64,000 bases of DNA. Source: Histoplasma ohiense (taxonomy: Eukaryota; Ascomycota; Eurotiomycetes; Onygenales; Ajellomycetaceae). Below are positions 1-11,243 of the stretch, piece after piece (position 1 is the first letter of the stretch; the number at the start of each line of letters is the position of its first letter). A program made the position numbers and the translations under genes. The notes beneath the pieces were generated by a model that saw nothing but the letters and a program-made list of their open reading frames with translations, ran no database searches and was not told the DNA's origin. Where the stretch lies: the NCBI GenBank assembly GCA_017607445.1, contig JAEVHH010000006.1, positions 3,348,001 to 3,412,000 on the forward strand. Direction: 5' to 3'.

Positions 1-134
1 AGATATCTCTCTTTATATTATAGAAAAACCAACTTTTTCTCTGAAAAAAATACTGTAACATGACCTCACATGATATCACGTGAACCTCATCAAATTCATG
101 AATGGATTGAACAGCTCTCTGTACATGTAATGAG

Positions 135-524
135 TGTACAGACTGTGTACTTCAATTAACAATTTAGCACTATTCTAAATACAGATTATGAATTGATTAA
201 AAAAAAAATCAGAAGAAAAATTTGTACAAAGAGAATTCTTATAGAGAGAAAATCAGAATAAAAAAAGCTGTCTCACAGTGAAACACAGAACAGAAAAACA
301 TTAAAAATTATATAAAAAAATTATTAGAACTATATAAATATGAAGTATGAAATAGAAGAAATTACACAGAAAAATTATTAGAGACTATATACAAGTATAG
401 AATATAATAATAGAAATAAATAGATGCAGAAGAGAAGTTGATTGTATAAATAATGAATAGATACAGAAAAGAAATTAATTATTTAAATTAACTACTAACA
501 GATACTAATCTATTATAATACAGC
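135..524 (-). mobile_element. Very degenerate gypsy-1 solo LTR
   Basis: The stretch can be followed against the gypsy-1 LTR edges seen elsewhere (for example 6076-6610). It opens with a TGTACAGACTGTGTACTTC-like version of the LTR start, keeps the 'attctaa..acagatta' block and the tandem 'gaattattagagactata' units, and ends near 'actaacagatactaat'. It is much more AT-rich than the other copies and has lost both exact termini, so it is an old insertion. No internal gypsy sequence borders it. Bases 1-134 upstream are unassigned AT-rich DNA. Confidence 0.65.
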
Positions 525-832
525 TCTGATATTAATCTTTATTCTTTTCTTTACAGATATTTTCTATTATATTTATATTTTTTATACTCTTCTCTACATT
601 TATTACAATCTATATATATTCATTAATATACTCATTTCATGTGTCTCTGCTCAGTGTGTGGAGATTCTTATTTTCTTAATATATTTGAACAGTTTCAATT
701 CAATGCATTATTCTGTACATACTCTATAAACTATCAAATTCAGTATTGTATATATGAGATATATTCAATTCAAATTTTTCATCTATTATTGAGAGATATA
801 GTTGTTTCTATACTTAACTTATAGTAAGTTGA
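525..832. other. AT-rich stretch with no recognised feature
   Basis: I see only AT-rich, low-complexity sequence between two old LTRs. A 61-codon open frame at 639-824 has no recognisable motif and a composition expected by chance. Confidence 0.5.
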
Positions 833-1090
833 TATAATGTATTCATTTATTATTTTTTTATTATATTATTTTTGTTTATTTTTATCTCTTTTCATTATGT
901 TCTTGCTACTGCTATTTCTATATATATATATATATGAATGTATGTATTTTGTACATATTCTTCTCTCTTTCTTTTTCTTCTTAGCAATTAGCTATTATTA
1001 TTACTACTACAATTACCATTATTATTATCATTCACTACATTATTTACTATCTTTCACTATTGACTTTTCACACTGTCATCAATTCTTATA
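833..1090 (+). mobile_element. Degenerate gypsy-2 solo LTR
   Basis: It aligns end to end with the gypsy-2 LTR at 32736-32998. The start TGTAATGCACTC is decayed to TATAATGTATTC, the middle keeps the runs around 'cattatgttcttgctactgctatttctatat' and 'cttagcaattagct', and the end keeps 'cactgtcatcaattcttata'. The apparent open frame across it is only LTR sequence. No internal element sequence is attached. Confidence 0.75.
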
Positions 1091-1628
1091 GTTAAGCTGT
1101 TATACTGTGATATATACTATGAAAACTATCTATCTCATCTATTTTACACTGTTATTTATTTTTCAAGAACTGTATTGATTGCTGAGCTCTCAATTATATA
1201 TATATCTGTAATATTAAATATTATTATTTGACAACTGTCACTGCAATTTCCACAGTAGATGAGTTTGCTGATTATATATATATAAATTTACTGAATCAGT
1301 TGATTTTTGATGATTTTAATCTTTAAATTAATTCAACTATTTCTGAATCTGTTGTTAATTCTTTAATTATTTACAGTTGTTAATCTATTCTCTGTGACTT
1401 TCACTTCTATCTTTATCATTGTCAATTATTTAATTTTAATTAAATGAATGTTTACTGCTCTCTCTGCAGAGCTAAACATCCTTACAACTACCCATGAATG
1501 TAGAGGTACATTTGAATTTTCCATTTTCTAACTGTTTTTTGTATAATTTTAACCCTTCAACCCATTCAACATCATTGCACACTCTCTGTGATTACTCTAT
1601 ATGTGTGTACTGCACAGATTGAGTGGTC
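1091..1628. other. AT-rich stretch, possibly LINE-B 5' UTR at its right end
   Basis: No coding region is supported. The right end (about 1460-1628) is less AT-rich and leads straight into the LINE-B first ORF, so it may be the 5' untranslated region of that element. I see no promoter motif that I can defend. Confidence 0.4.
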
Positions 1629-3040
1629 ATGGAGCTCTCAATGTCCTTTCATTCACTCAAGAACATTGACACAGCCTACATCAGATCACTGAAGCTGAAG
1701 TCATCAGTCAATTTTATTACTGAAAAGACTGACAAGAGACAGAGAAAGACTATTACAATGTCTTCTTCAGTTCTCAAAGAAATCAATGACAGCATCTTCA
1801 TAATCATCTCTCAGCTACAGAAGCAGTTTGAGAAGACTCAACAACAACAGAATCTGTGACAGAAGACTTTCATCAGATTAACAAAAATTCTGAACAGCTG
1901 AATTAAAAAGAAGAAATAGTCAGTCAGTCAGAACTTTGTCTGAGTCTTCTGTGAAAAATTCATCATATATATGACAGCAGATCTGAGTGCAGCATCAACT
2001 TTGAGAAAGAATGCTGCTCTGAATATTCATTCACAGTTAAATTCAGTGAAAGCAACTGTGAGAGAGTCAACTATCTGAGTGAGTATTTGTGAGATGTAGT
2101 GACAGTGTGAAGAGTAACAGTAGAAGATAGTTTATAGCGTAGTGGAGATAATAGTAATATATTGTAGAGTAATGTAGTGTAGTAGCGTAATGTAGTGTAG
2201 CTAATCGCTAAGAAAGAAAAGAAAGAGAAAGAAGATGTGCGAAATACATACATCAATATATATATACATATAGAAATAGCGGTAGCGAGAGTATAATGGA
2301 AAGAGGTAAGAATAAGCGAAGATAATAAGGAAATAATAAACGAGTGCATTACAGTATTGTACAGAAGAGAAAAAATTCTGTTCTCTCTGAAGTTATCTCT
2401 GTCAAAACTGTGACTTTCTCAGCTGACAGAGCTAATGAAGCCAGTCTGCAGCTCAAGAACATCAGTCAGTCAAGAAACTTCACAGAGAATACAAAGCAGC
2501 AGAAGAACTTATAAATTCTCATTATCTTTCAGTCAGAGAAATGAGTTGTCTGACTGCAGTTATATACTGTGCAGCAGATGATTGTTGCAAACATTCAGAG
2601 AGTGAAGAATGTGGCTAATATGTCAAAAATAAAGCTCATCAGAACAGATTGAGTGATTATATCAAGCAACAGAGATATACACAATGCTCTGATCACTGAG
2701 AAGACAATGACTACTCTCTGTGAAGTTCTTGATATCATGGAGATTCAGCTATCAGAGTGGTGATACAATTATGCTGTTTCAGAAATTCTGAAATTTATTC
2801 AGAACTGAAAAGAAGCAAGAATCTCACAGACAAAATGATTGAGAAAGAGATTCTGATTCAGACAAAGATAAAATCAGTGATGCTTCAACTGCAGTGAGCT
2901 CACAAGCCAGCACAAGAAGTCAATAGATGTGAAGTGTAAGAGAGTATCATAATATATCAACTGCTGTCAACTCTACTCAGCTGAGAATCAGCACTGCTCT
3001 GCTGCACTCAGATGTGTGAATGACATTCTCAGATATCTAA
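1629..3040 (+). pseudogene. LINE-B ORF1 (nucleic-acid-binding protein) remnant
   Basis: ORF1 of Tad-type LINEs encodes an RNA-binding protein that packages the element's RNA. The ATG at 1629 opens a Lys/Gln/Ser-rich reading frame of about 76 codons, then repeated TGA stops. Near 2890-3010 a Cys-rich segment (Cys-Phe-Asn-Cys, followed by Cys-Cys and further Cys/His residues) occupies the place of the usual zinc knuckles. The frame is interrupted at 2088-2353 by a solo gypsy-2 LTR. The position directly upstream of the endonuclease ORF supports the assignment. The knuckle residues are only partly preserved, so this is a family-level call, not an identified gene. Confidence 0.55.
2088..2353 (-). 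mobile_element. Solo gypsy-2 LTR with target-site duplication
   Basis: This 266 bp LTR reads TGTGAGATGTAG to GAGTGCATTACA on the plus strand, the reverse of the gypsy-2 LTR at 32736-32998. The 5 bp duplication GTATT flanks it exactly (2083-2087 and 2354-2358), so it arose by LTR-LTR recombination after insertion into LINE-B ORF1. It keeps several CpG dinucleotides (near 2138, 2166, 2204, 2238 and 2279) that other copies have lost, so it seems younger or less mutated. Confidence 0.92.
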
Positions 3041-4365
3041 CTCAAAAAAAGCTAGCAGCTGTCTGCTGTCTTGACAACAGATATCACAGAGATGCTCAGA
3101 AGTAGCAATCACTATCAGCATAGTCAGTATCAATGATTACAGTGATGATATCTACATCATTCATTCAATCAACTCAGTCAACACAGCTCACTGAGCTAGT
3201 ACTTTGTAAGTGAGTGACTACTCAGAGCTTCATCAGTGAAGAGAACACTATCTGACAGATGATTCACATCAGACAACACTCAGCTCACACAGCAGAGTGA
3301 CAGCACAGTCAAGCAGTTAAAAAGTAGTCTAACTTCAGCATATAAACAACAGATCTGAGATTCTTCAATCTCATTCTATAAATGAACTTTGACAGCAGCT
3401 TATTAAGTGACTTCTTATATTAGAACATCAACATCAGTGATACAGCTGATGCTGTAGAAATAATCAGTAGAAAAATTACTCTCTGCAGATCTTCTGAGTA
3501 AATACAATCAAAGTAACTCTCTGTCATATAGCAGTTCTACAGCTTGCTTTCAAGCAGAGCTGTGAAGTAATCTGTATACAGAAGTCTTACACACACTCTG
3601 ATATTAAGACTTCTAATCACTCAGTATATGAGTGTTTTGTATTTATAGACTGCTGAGATGATACTAATCTGAAGCAGTGAGAGAAGAAGAGACTTTGAGT
3701 TATGATATATATACATAAAAATTCAAAGATAAGAGTACAGTAATACTGATCTGTGCAAAACAAGAATCTGCTGTGAGTCAGTGTCAATGACTGCCATATT
3801 CTCAATGTGTACAGACAGTCTGAGATAGACACAGTTATAAACTATCTGATCAATTTGAGCTCATCAGTCTGCTGTCTGATAGATGGAGATTTCAATGTAC
3901 AATATAATGTCTTTGAATCAGAGGCAGTGAATCTGCACTGAGAAGAGAAGCTTGTTCAGTGGATCAGTGAATATAGAATGAACTTTGTGAAAGAGATAGA
4001 TGTTTCAATTCATACAGCAGATTATGTAATTGATTTTATCTTCTTCAATATAATCTTTGCTTTCATTTCAGTGTGTCAAGATTTACACTGTGACTCAGAT
4101 CATCAGTCTATAATTACTATACTGTCAACAACATTTCAGACACAGCAGAGCAGTGCTCAGATCAAGATCACAGACTCTCAGCTGAAGCTCTTTGCAGATC
4201 TTATCAGAGATCTCATGATGAATATATCTTACTCAGATAGAGTTGAGAATATGACACAGTTTGATAATCTGATTCAGTGCTTCACTCAGAATCTTCTGAC
4301 TGCAGCTCAGACAGTCAGTAAGTTAGTGCAACAAAAGCAGATTACAGCTCTCTGATGAACAGCAG

Positions 4366-5494
4366 ATTATTATTATTATTATTCTTCAATTATAGATGTA
4401 TACAGTCAGTGACTATGACATCTACCTGAAATACTTCAGGATTTTTCAAATCAAGAATATTCTAATATACAAAAACAATTTGACACATGCATTAACAGAA
4501 TTCCAGCCCAGAATCAAACAACTATTCAAACTATTCAATCCAAAAATAAAATCAAAAGAATGTCAATGGGTTAGCACAACTCAACTTCAAAACAAAGGAA
4601 ATAAATATTATAAAAGATAGCAGCTATTAAAAATCAACAGAAAAGAAAAAACATTTGCAATGACTATTATCAACAAATAATGAAGCAAACTGCTTGAAAC
4701 AAATGAAAATTAACAATAAACAAAGTTAAAGAAAAGATCAAAATAAAATAAACAAAAACAACTGATCTAAATATCATCAAGTGACACTATTCAAAAAAGC
4801 TCTTGTAGCAATATTTGACTCATTTAAATATTCAATTAAGAACATATTTCCAGCTTTTGTATTGAATAACAAACTCAAACTTAACTGATTCAGTTGATAT
4901 TTCTCTCTCAGTCTCAATCTTAGTTCTGAATACTTTGTACAAAGTAACAGAAGATGCTCTGAATTTTCATATAACTGACAGTCTGAACACAGATCATTTA
5001 AATCATCTTTAAACTTTGCTAAATATGATTTGAAATATTCATATTCAAGCTTTAGCTGCATTATTGTAGCAAAAAGTTTCTTCTTACACTTTATTGAGCA
5101 AGTCTTTCACTTTGACTTAGTTTCAAATCTGAAATAATGCACACTTTTTCTTTGCATGAACCAGACATCTTGCCACTTTTGTAAACATAATTCTCTTATT
5201 CTTCTTTTAATAAAAGATCATGTTACAATTCTTTGACAGCAGACTTCTAACTCAGTGACTCTTTTTGCAGCTTTATCAGCCATTTCATTGCCATATATAC
5301 CCATGTGAGCAGGCACCCAGTGAAGATGAATAGAACAATTGAGTGAGATTTTTCTTTGGATATTTTGAAGACTTTTCAAAATCAGCTCTAGCATTGACTG
5401 TCCACTGCTGATTTTATTACTTTGAAGTCTTTTAAGCCCTGCTTGACTATCAGAGAATATTCAAATATGCTCAAATCTTTTCCATTGTTCAATC
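4366..5494 (-). mobile_element. LINE-A copy 1, 5'-truncated, with 10 bp target-site duplication
   Basis: The minus strand carries the 3' part of a second LINE family: RNase H, a C-terminal cysteine motif, a 3' UTR and an (AAT)n tail (plus-strand ATT repeats from 4366). The duplication TGAACAGCAG lies at 4356-4365 and 5495-5504, as expected for target-primed reverse transcription. It is truncated at its 5' end within RNase H. It is nearly identical to LINE-A copies at 22985-23561 and 24571-26554, so this family moved more recently than LINE-B, which it interrupts. Confidence 0.92.
4777..5490 (-). pseudogene. LINE-A ORF2 C-terminus (RNase H and Cys motif) remnant
   Basis: Read on the minus strand, this stretch gives the end of RNase H, with the fungal LINE signature 'HWVPAHMGI.GNEMADKAA' near 5330-5260. 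About 94 residues follow from 5061, with the pattern 'LCSDCQLYEN.EHLLLLC' (C-x2-C-x5-9-H-x4-C), which is the C-terminal zinc motif of LINE ORF2. It aligns residue by residue with the two other LINE-A copies. TGA stops and the missing 5' part mean no protein is made. Confidence 0.8.
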
Positions 5495-6258
5495 TGAACA
5501 GCAGACTGCTGAAGAGTGCATTGAGAGCTCATCACTCATCAGACAAAGACTGTGAAGCACTGATTCAAGAACACAGTGCATAAGATCAAGTGTGTATACT
5601 GAAGATAGATGATCAATGAAATCAGAGATGGCAGAGATCTGTACTGAGTAATAGTATAGTATAAACTGAAACTCAATCTCAGAGCATCTTCTCTGATGAT
5701 TGAGAATCAGATCATAGAAGAGACAGTCATCAAAGCTGAGACACTTCAACAAATCATTCTAAAGCAATACAACTCAGCTTATAATCTGAAGTACAACTTA
5801 CTGAATGATGAGCACTGAAGTGGCATAAAAAATCTACTCTGAAACCCTCAGATTGAAATGAAAGAGATAGAGTGCAACATCATTGAAATACAGAGTATCT
5901 CTTCAGACATAAATGAAATCACAGTGTGACTGCTCAAGATATGCTGATAGTATATGTCTCTCTTTATACAGCAGCTATACAACTGCTGTCTTCAGCTCTG
6001 CCACTTTCCATGAATCTGAAAGCTGACAGAGATGACAATGATATTCAAAATAGATAAGAGAGATAGAAACTCAATTGTAACAGACGTACTTCGATTAACG
6101 ATTTGATACTATCCTAATTACAGATCACAAATTGATTAAGAAAAGAAAGAGAAAAGAAATCAGAAGAAAAGGTTATATGAAGAAGGTTCTTATAGAGGGA
6201 ATTTCAGAGTGGAAGAATATCAGAAGTCACTTCACAGTGGAGCACAGAGCAGAAGAAC

Positions 6259-6513
6259 ATTAAGAGCTATATGAAGAAATCATTAGAAACTACATGAGTG
6301 AAGAGTGTGGGGTGAGAGAATCATTGAAAGCTACACAGAAGAATTGTTAGAAACTACATAAGCACAGAGTGTGGGATGAGAGAATCATTGAAGACTATGC
6401 AGAAGAATTGTTAGAGACTACATGAATGTGAAACACAGAGTGAGAAAACATTAGAAGCTATATGAAAGAATTGTTAAAGACTATATAAATGCAGAGCACA
6501 GAGTGAAAGAATG
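6259..6513 (-). repeat. Four 64 bp tandem units inside the gypsy-1 LTR
   Basis: The U3 part of the LTR is built from units that begin ATT(A/G)A(A/G)AGCTA and contain GAATTGTTAGA(A/G)ACTA, repeated at about 64 bp. Four units are present here and in the other 535 bp LTRs; the 471 bp LTRs (27656-28126, 40034-40504) have three. The 64 bp length difference equals one unit. The array lies upstream of the LTR TATA box, where transcription-control sequences are expected. Confidence 0.8.
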
Positions 6514-6597
6514 TTGAGAATTACATAAAATCACAATGATCAGAAATGAGCAGATGCAGAAGAAGAGTTGATTGTGTAAGTTAATTACTAACAGATG

Positions 6598-9500
6598 CTA
6601 ATTCATCACATTATCCCTCTCTATCAGAATAAGTGAGGACTCATAGATGTCGAGGGCAGCAATGTTCTTCAAGACAGACACAGATTCTCAGATCAGACAA
6701 TTGTATTCTATTCATTTGACAAGATATTCACAGCAGCAGTAGTTGATTCTATCATCAAGAATTGCTTCAATTTCTCACTTGAGTTTATTGTCTTCTTCTA
6801 CAATGACAGATGACTGTCAATCAAAGATTCTCTGTGAGAGGAATGGATCCTCAGCTGTGAGTTGGAGCAGGTTTGTATGAAAGACATTGTGAATATCAGA
6901 TGAGATGTTGAGTCAATAATCATGTGTATCTAACACTTTCTTCATCATATACTTGATGTGATAGTAATCTAGTGTACATAAGAGACAGTTCATTCTTATG
7001 TTCTTGAAGTTCAGTCAGACTTTGTTTTCTATATAGTATTGAGTCACAGAATTTCTTCTGATGTTTATTTGATTCTCATAATTTTGCTGAGCACTGATCA
7101 TTGAAGTTTCTGCTTATTTGTGAACTTTCTTCAGCTTGCTCACAATGTTCTCTGCTGTCTGTATGAAGCTGTAGATGTATGTGATTTCTCAGAAAGTCTC
7201 AGAGAAGTTCAGAATCTCTAAGTTGTATCTGTGTAGAAGAAAGAATAAGCTTACATCTGTTGTAGTGAAATCTTGACTGTTAATTGCAATCTCAGTGTGT
7301 GACAGCAGATTGCTTCAGTTGTCTTGTGTGTAATTGCAGAATTTATAAAGAATGTTCTTTATCATTTGTATTATTCTCTCAATAGCTTCATCAGTCTCTG
7401 AGTGATACACTGTTGATAACTTCTGTTTGATTTTTAATAATTGACATACATGGGCTCAGAGTGTGCTGATGAATTGACTGTCTCTATCTGATACAATGAA
7501 TGAAAACAGACTGTGTATACAATAGAACAGACTTCTGACAAAGACATCTGCAACTATCTCAGTATTCATCTTGTCACAGAACTGTAGTATTATACTCTTG
7601 CTGAGTTAATTGATAATGACTAGAATGTTTGTAGAATCTTCACTTTCAGATAAAAAAACTGCAAAATCAATAGCTATATCACATCAAGTTTGATTGAAGA
7701 CAGATAGAGACTTCAGCATCTCTTTTTGATGTTCACATCATATTATTACTGAGCTGCAGTGATCACAGTTGTGTACAAATCAGTATATATTTTTTGACAT
7801 ATCTGATCAGTAGAATTCTCAGACAATGATGTTGTACATGATTTTGCATTCTGAGTACTCAGTCATCAGTGAGTTATAAATTTCTTGCATGATCTGTGTT
7901 CATAGAGATTCTGAATCAGAGATTCATCATCTATCTTGAAAGTATAAGCAGTTGTCATCATTGATCAAATATGCTGAGATATTCATTCTTGAGTATACAT
8001 CTGTGGGGAATTGAGATGCTCTGCTTTGTATGACTTCAGCAGCTTGTTGTCAGAATTCATCTGCTTCTGCTGCTAGCTTCCATTGTTCTTTGAGTGAGGG
8101 TTCTTGAGCTTGGAACTGGTTGATATGTATGCAGGATTCATCTGATTGTGTAGAACTTTCTATGATTGCAGAGTTGATTAATCAATACTCTCAGTGTTTC
8201 CATCTGTTATTCAAGTCATCAGATGGTATATCTTGTTCTCAGTGGAACAGAACATCTGCAAGAATATTCTCTACTTCAGATCAATAATAAATTGTGAACA
8301 AAAAACAGCTAAGAAATAATGACCAACACATATGTCTTTCAGTAAGCTTACAAGTGATTGTGAAGTACTCTAGATTCTTATGATCAGTAACAATCTTGAA
8401 TCTTTTGACACTCATAAGTTTGAATTCTCATTTTTCAAGACATTATATAATCACTAGAAGCTTCTTGTTGTAGATCTTGTAGTTGCATTTGATGAGTGAC
8501 ATCTTTTTTGAAATGAAGACACAAGATTGTAGAACATTTTCATTGTTATATTGCATCAGTGTCTCATCTACTACATAATCTGAAATGTCTGTTTCAAGAA
8601 TTGTACACTTATCTGGATTGAATAATTGCAGTATTGAGATGTTTGTGAACATACACTTCAGCTTTTTGAATGCTGTGTCTGCTTCGTCAGTCCATTGAAA
8701 TACAGCATTTTTTCAGATCAGGTTCATCAGTGGTTGTATGATATCAGAGAAGTGTTTGATAAATCTTTGATAGAAGTTAACAAACTCTAGAAAGCTTCTA
8801 GTCTTTTTTACTGAGACTGATGCCTCTCAGTTGAGAATTGCTTCCATCTTCTTAGAATTCATGCATATATCTTTTTCAGCTTTGATGATGAATTCTAGAT
8901 AGATTGTAGACTTGGTCTCAAAGCCACATTTGTCAATGTTCACTTGTAGTTCAGCTTTTCATAGACAGTCAAGCACTTGTCATATATGCTTACAGTACTC
9001 AGTGAGCAATTCATCAGTGAAAATCAAGATATCATTCATGTACACTGAGACAATCTCATCAAGCAGATCTCATAGAGCTCAGTTAATGTGTTTCTGAAAT
9101 GTACTCAGAGTGTTCACTAATTCAAAAAGAGTCACTGTCCATTTGTATAATCTGTAACACATATGAAAAGTGGTTAGTCATTCATCACTTTCATTAATCT
9201 TTATCTTATAGAAGGCTGCAGAGATGTCAAGCTTTGTAAATCATTTTGCTTTTTCTATTCATTCAAATGTTTCATTGATGAGTGAGAGAGAGTATCAATT
9301 CTTCCATATAATCTTGTTGAGTTTTCAGTAGTCAATGCAGAATCATAAGTCTTCTTCTGATTTCTTCACAAACAGTACAGATACTGCAGTGAATGAGTTG
9401 CTAATACAAATGAAGTCTGTGTTCAGTAATCTATTGAGTGTTTTTCATAGAATGAGAAGTTCATTGTGTGATATACTGTAGAGAGAATCTCAGAGCAGTT

Positions 9501-10176
9501 GTGAGTTCTTACTGTCTTTCTTAATAAGCTCAATTGTATGATCTATACTGAGTTCTTGATGAGAGGGAAGCTTTTCAGCTTCTTTCTTATTGAACATGTC
9601 TGTGAAGTTTTTGTACAATTTGAGTAGTTTCTTGTACAGTTTCTTGAGATCTTTGAGTTCTAACTTTTCTAACACTTTTTTGATATTCACTATACTAGCA
9701 GCAAACACTTGGATGTTCTTCTTCTCATGTGCTTGGTGGATTAGTAGTTTGTACACTTTCACTGATATCTGAATGAGATCAGTGGTTCTATCAACATTCT
9801 TCTCATAAACACAGTTGTCTTCTGAGAAAATAAGACAGTGATTGCATGCATTCAACAAGGTTTCAAATTCTGTGAGTCATGATAGACTGAGTATTAGATT
9901 GTATTCAAGATCTTGTATTTTGTATGCATATACATTCTTTTTCTCATGTTCTTCTACATCAACATTAAATCTTACCATGTTGTAGGAGGTGAATTCTCTG
10001 AGGCTGTCAAATTCACTGAGCTTACACAGTTTGAGAAAGAGAATATGCTGAAGCTTATACTTCTCAATCAGCTGAGTGTCTATAAGAGTGTAATGAAGGA
10101 AATCACTGTCTATCATTGCTCATATATTGACTAAGCTATTTACAATGACAGAGATTATGATTGTGTCTGTTTGCAT
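6598..10176 (-). pseudogene. gypsy-1a pol (protease, RT, RNase H, integrase, chromodomain)
   Basis: The ATG at 10176 starts a 1192-codon frame, in the -1 frame relative to gag, that ends with TAG inside the 3' LTR at 6598-6600. Order: aspartic protease (DSD in place of DSG, near 10110), reverse transcriptase (9500-8900), RNase H (ILETDIS.Y, near 8600), integrase with a zinc-binding N-terminus and DDE core (8000-7000), and a C-terminal chromodomain near 6700. Identical length in all four gypsy-1 copies shows there are no net indels. The frame is cut by many stops, nearly all TGA, at positions where other copies have Trp or Arg. It is not functional. Confidence 0.85.
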
Positions 10177-10229
10177 CTTCTGTTGAAATCTTCAGCTAGC
10201 TTTCTGCTTCTTGAGTTCTCATTCATATT

Positions 10230-11243
10230 TTAGAGTGAGAGCTTATCTTTTCTCTGTTCTTGTCTATCTGCAGACAACACAGCATTTACACATGTGGGGG
10301 GTTTACTTGAAGCAATTGCATTCAGACATTGATTCATAAAGTGCTCTGACTTGTCACAGTGTATGCAGACTTCTCTGACAATTCAGTCAGTGATGTTCTT
10401 CTCTGAGACATTGAAGACTCTCAAGCAACTTGTATTTATGTGTGAGACTCAGTTCATTGATTCTGATTCAGAGGTGGGGGATGCTGCAGAGTGGTTCAGA
10501 GTATATATATTTATTCAGTGAAATTCTCTGCAATTTTGAAACACACAGAACTGAGATAGATTATTGTTCAATAAACAAAAATCAGCACAGAATTCACTGT
10601 ATATTGAGAATTTTGAACACTCTACATTTTGATTATACAACTGAAAGTTCAAGTTCTTGAACAATATGTTGATTTTGACAGTGTCATCTCAGTTTTGCCC
10701 ATCTGTTTCTAGAAGCTTGTGATTGAATTCAGAAAGATAAATTGTCAACACAACATTCATCTAATGAGTTTGATTAAGCCAGTCTAATACCTTGACTTGA
10801 AGTGTAGAATTGAGAAAGAGAGAGTTGAGTTGTTGAAAGACTAGCTCTGATATACACTCATGATTCTGACAATGACTCATTCAGAGTTGGAATTTTGCTA
10901 ACACATCATCATTCAATCTGCTATGAATATACCACACTTGATTGGATAGCAAGTCTATTGCTTGTTCATTGATGTTCAATTTGATGTTTGCTTTTGACTT
11001 TCACATGAGGTAGAGTGCTAGATCTCTCTTATATTTATTGAGGATTGAGAGCTTCTCTCTTGAGGGCTTTTTGTGAAATGTGGGTGTAGAAGGAATGATG
11101 AATGTGGAAGTGCTCATCTCAGTAAGTTGTTGTTGCAATTTGATCATCTGTAGTGCTTGCTGCTGAAGAATACTTTGTAGATCTAAGTTGTTGTCCACTG
11201 TGTTTGAGTGCAGTGGGTGTTTGTAGAATTGTTCATAGTTCAT
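10230..11243 (-). pseudogene. gypsy-1a gag
   Basis: The capsid/nucleocapsid gene starts at the ATG at 11243 ('MNYEQFYKHP') and ends at TAA 10230-10232, giving 337 codons. This matches the copies at 17818-18831 and 40891-41904. The N-terminus is Gln-rich ('LQQQALQMIKLQQQ'), then a capsid-like helical region, then a zinc knuckle (C-x2-C-x4-H-x4-C in the better-kept copies) near the C-terminus. Pol follows after 53 bp in another frame. Several TGA codons interrupt it. Confidence 0.85.

Noticed and set aside
639..1091. Small open frames of 61 and 84 codons
   Set aside because: One lies in featureless AT-rich DNA, the other is inside a degenerate gypsy-2 LTR that has similar frames in each copy.
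6259..6513. CRISPR-like array
   Set aside because: The 64 bp units are contiguous tandem repeats without unique spacers, lie in an LTR, and the genome is eukaryotic.
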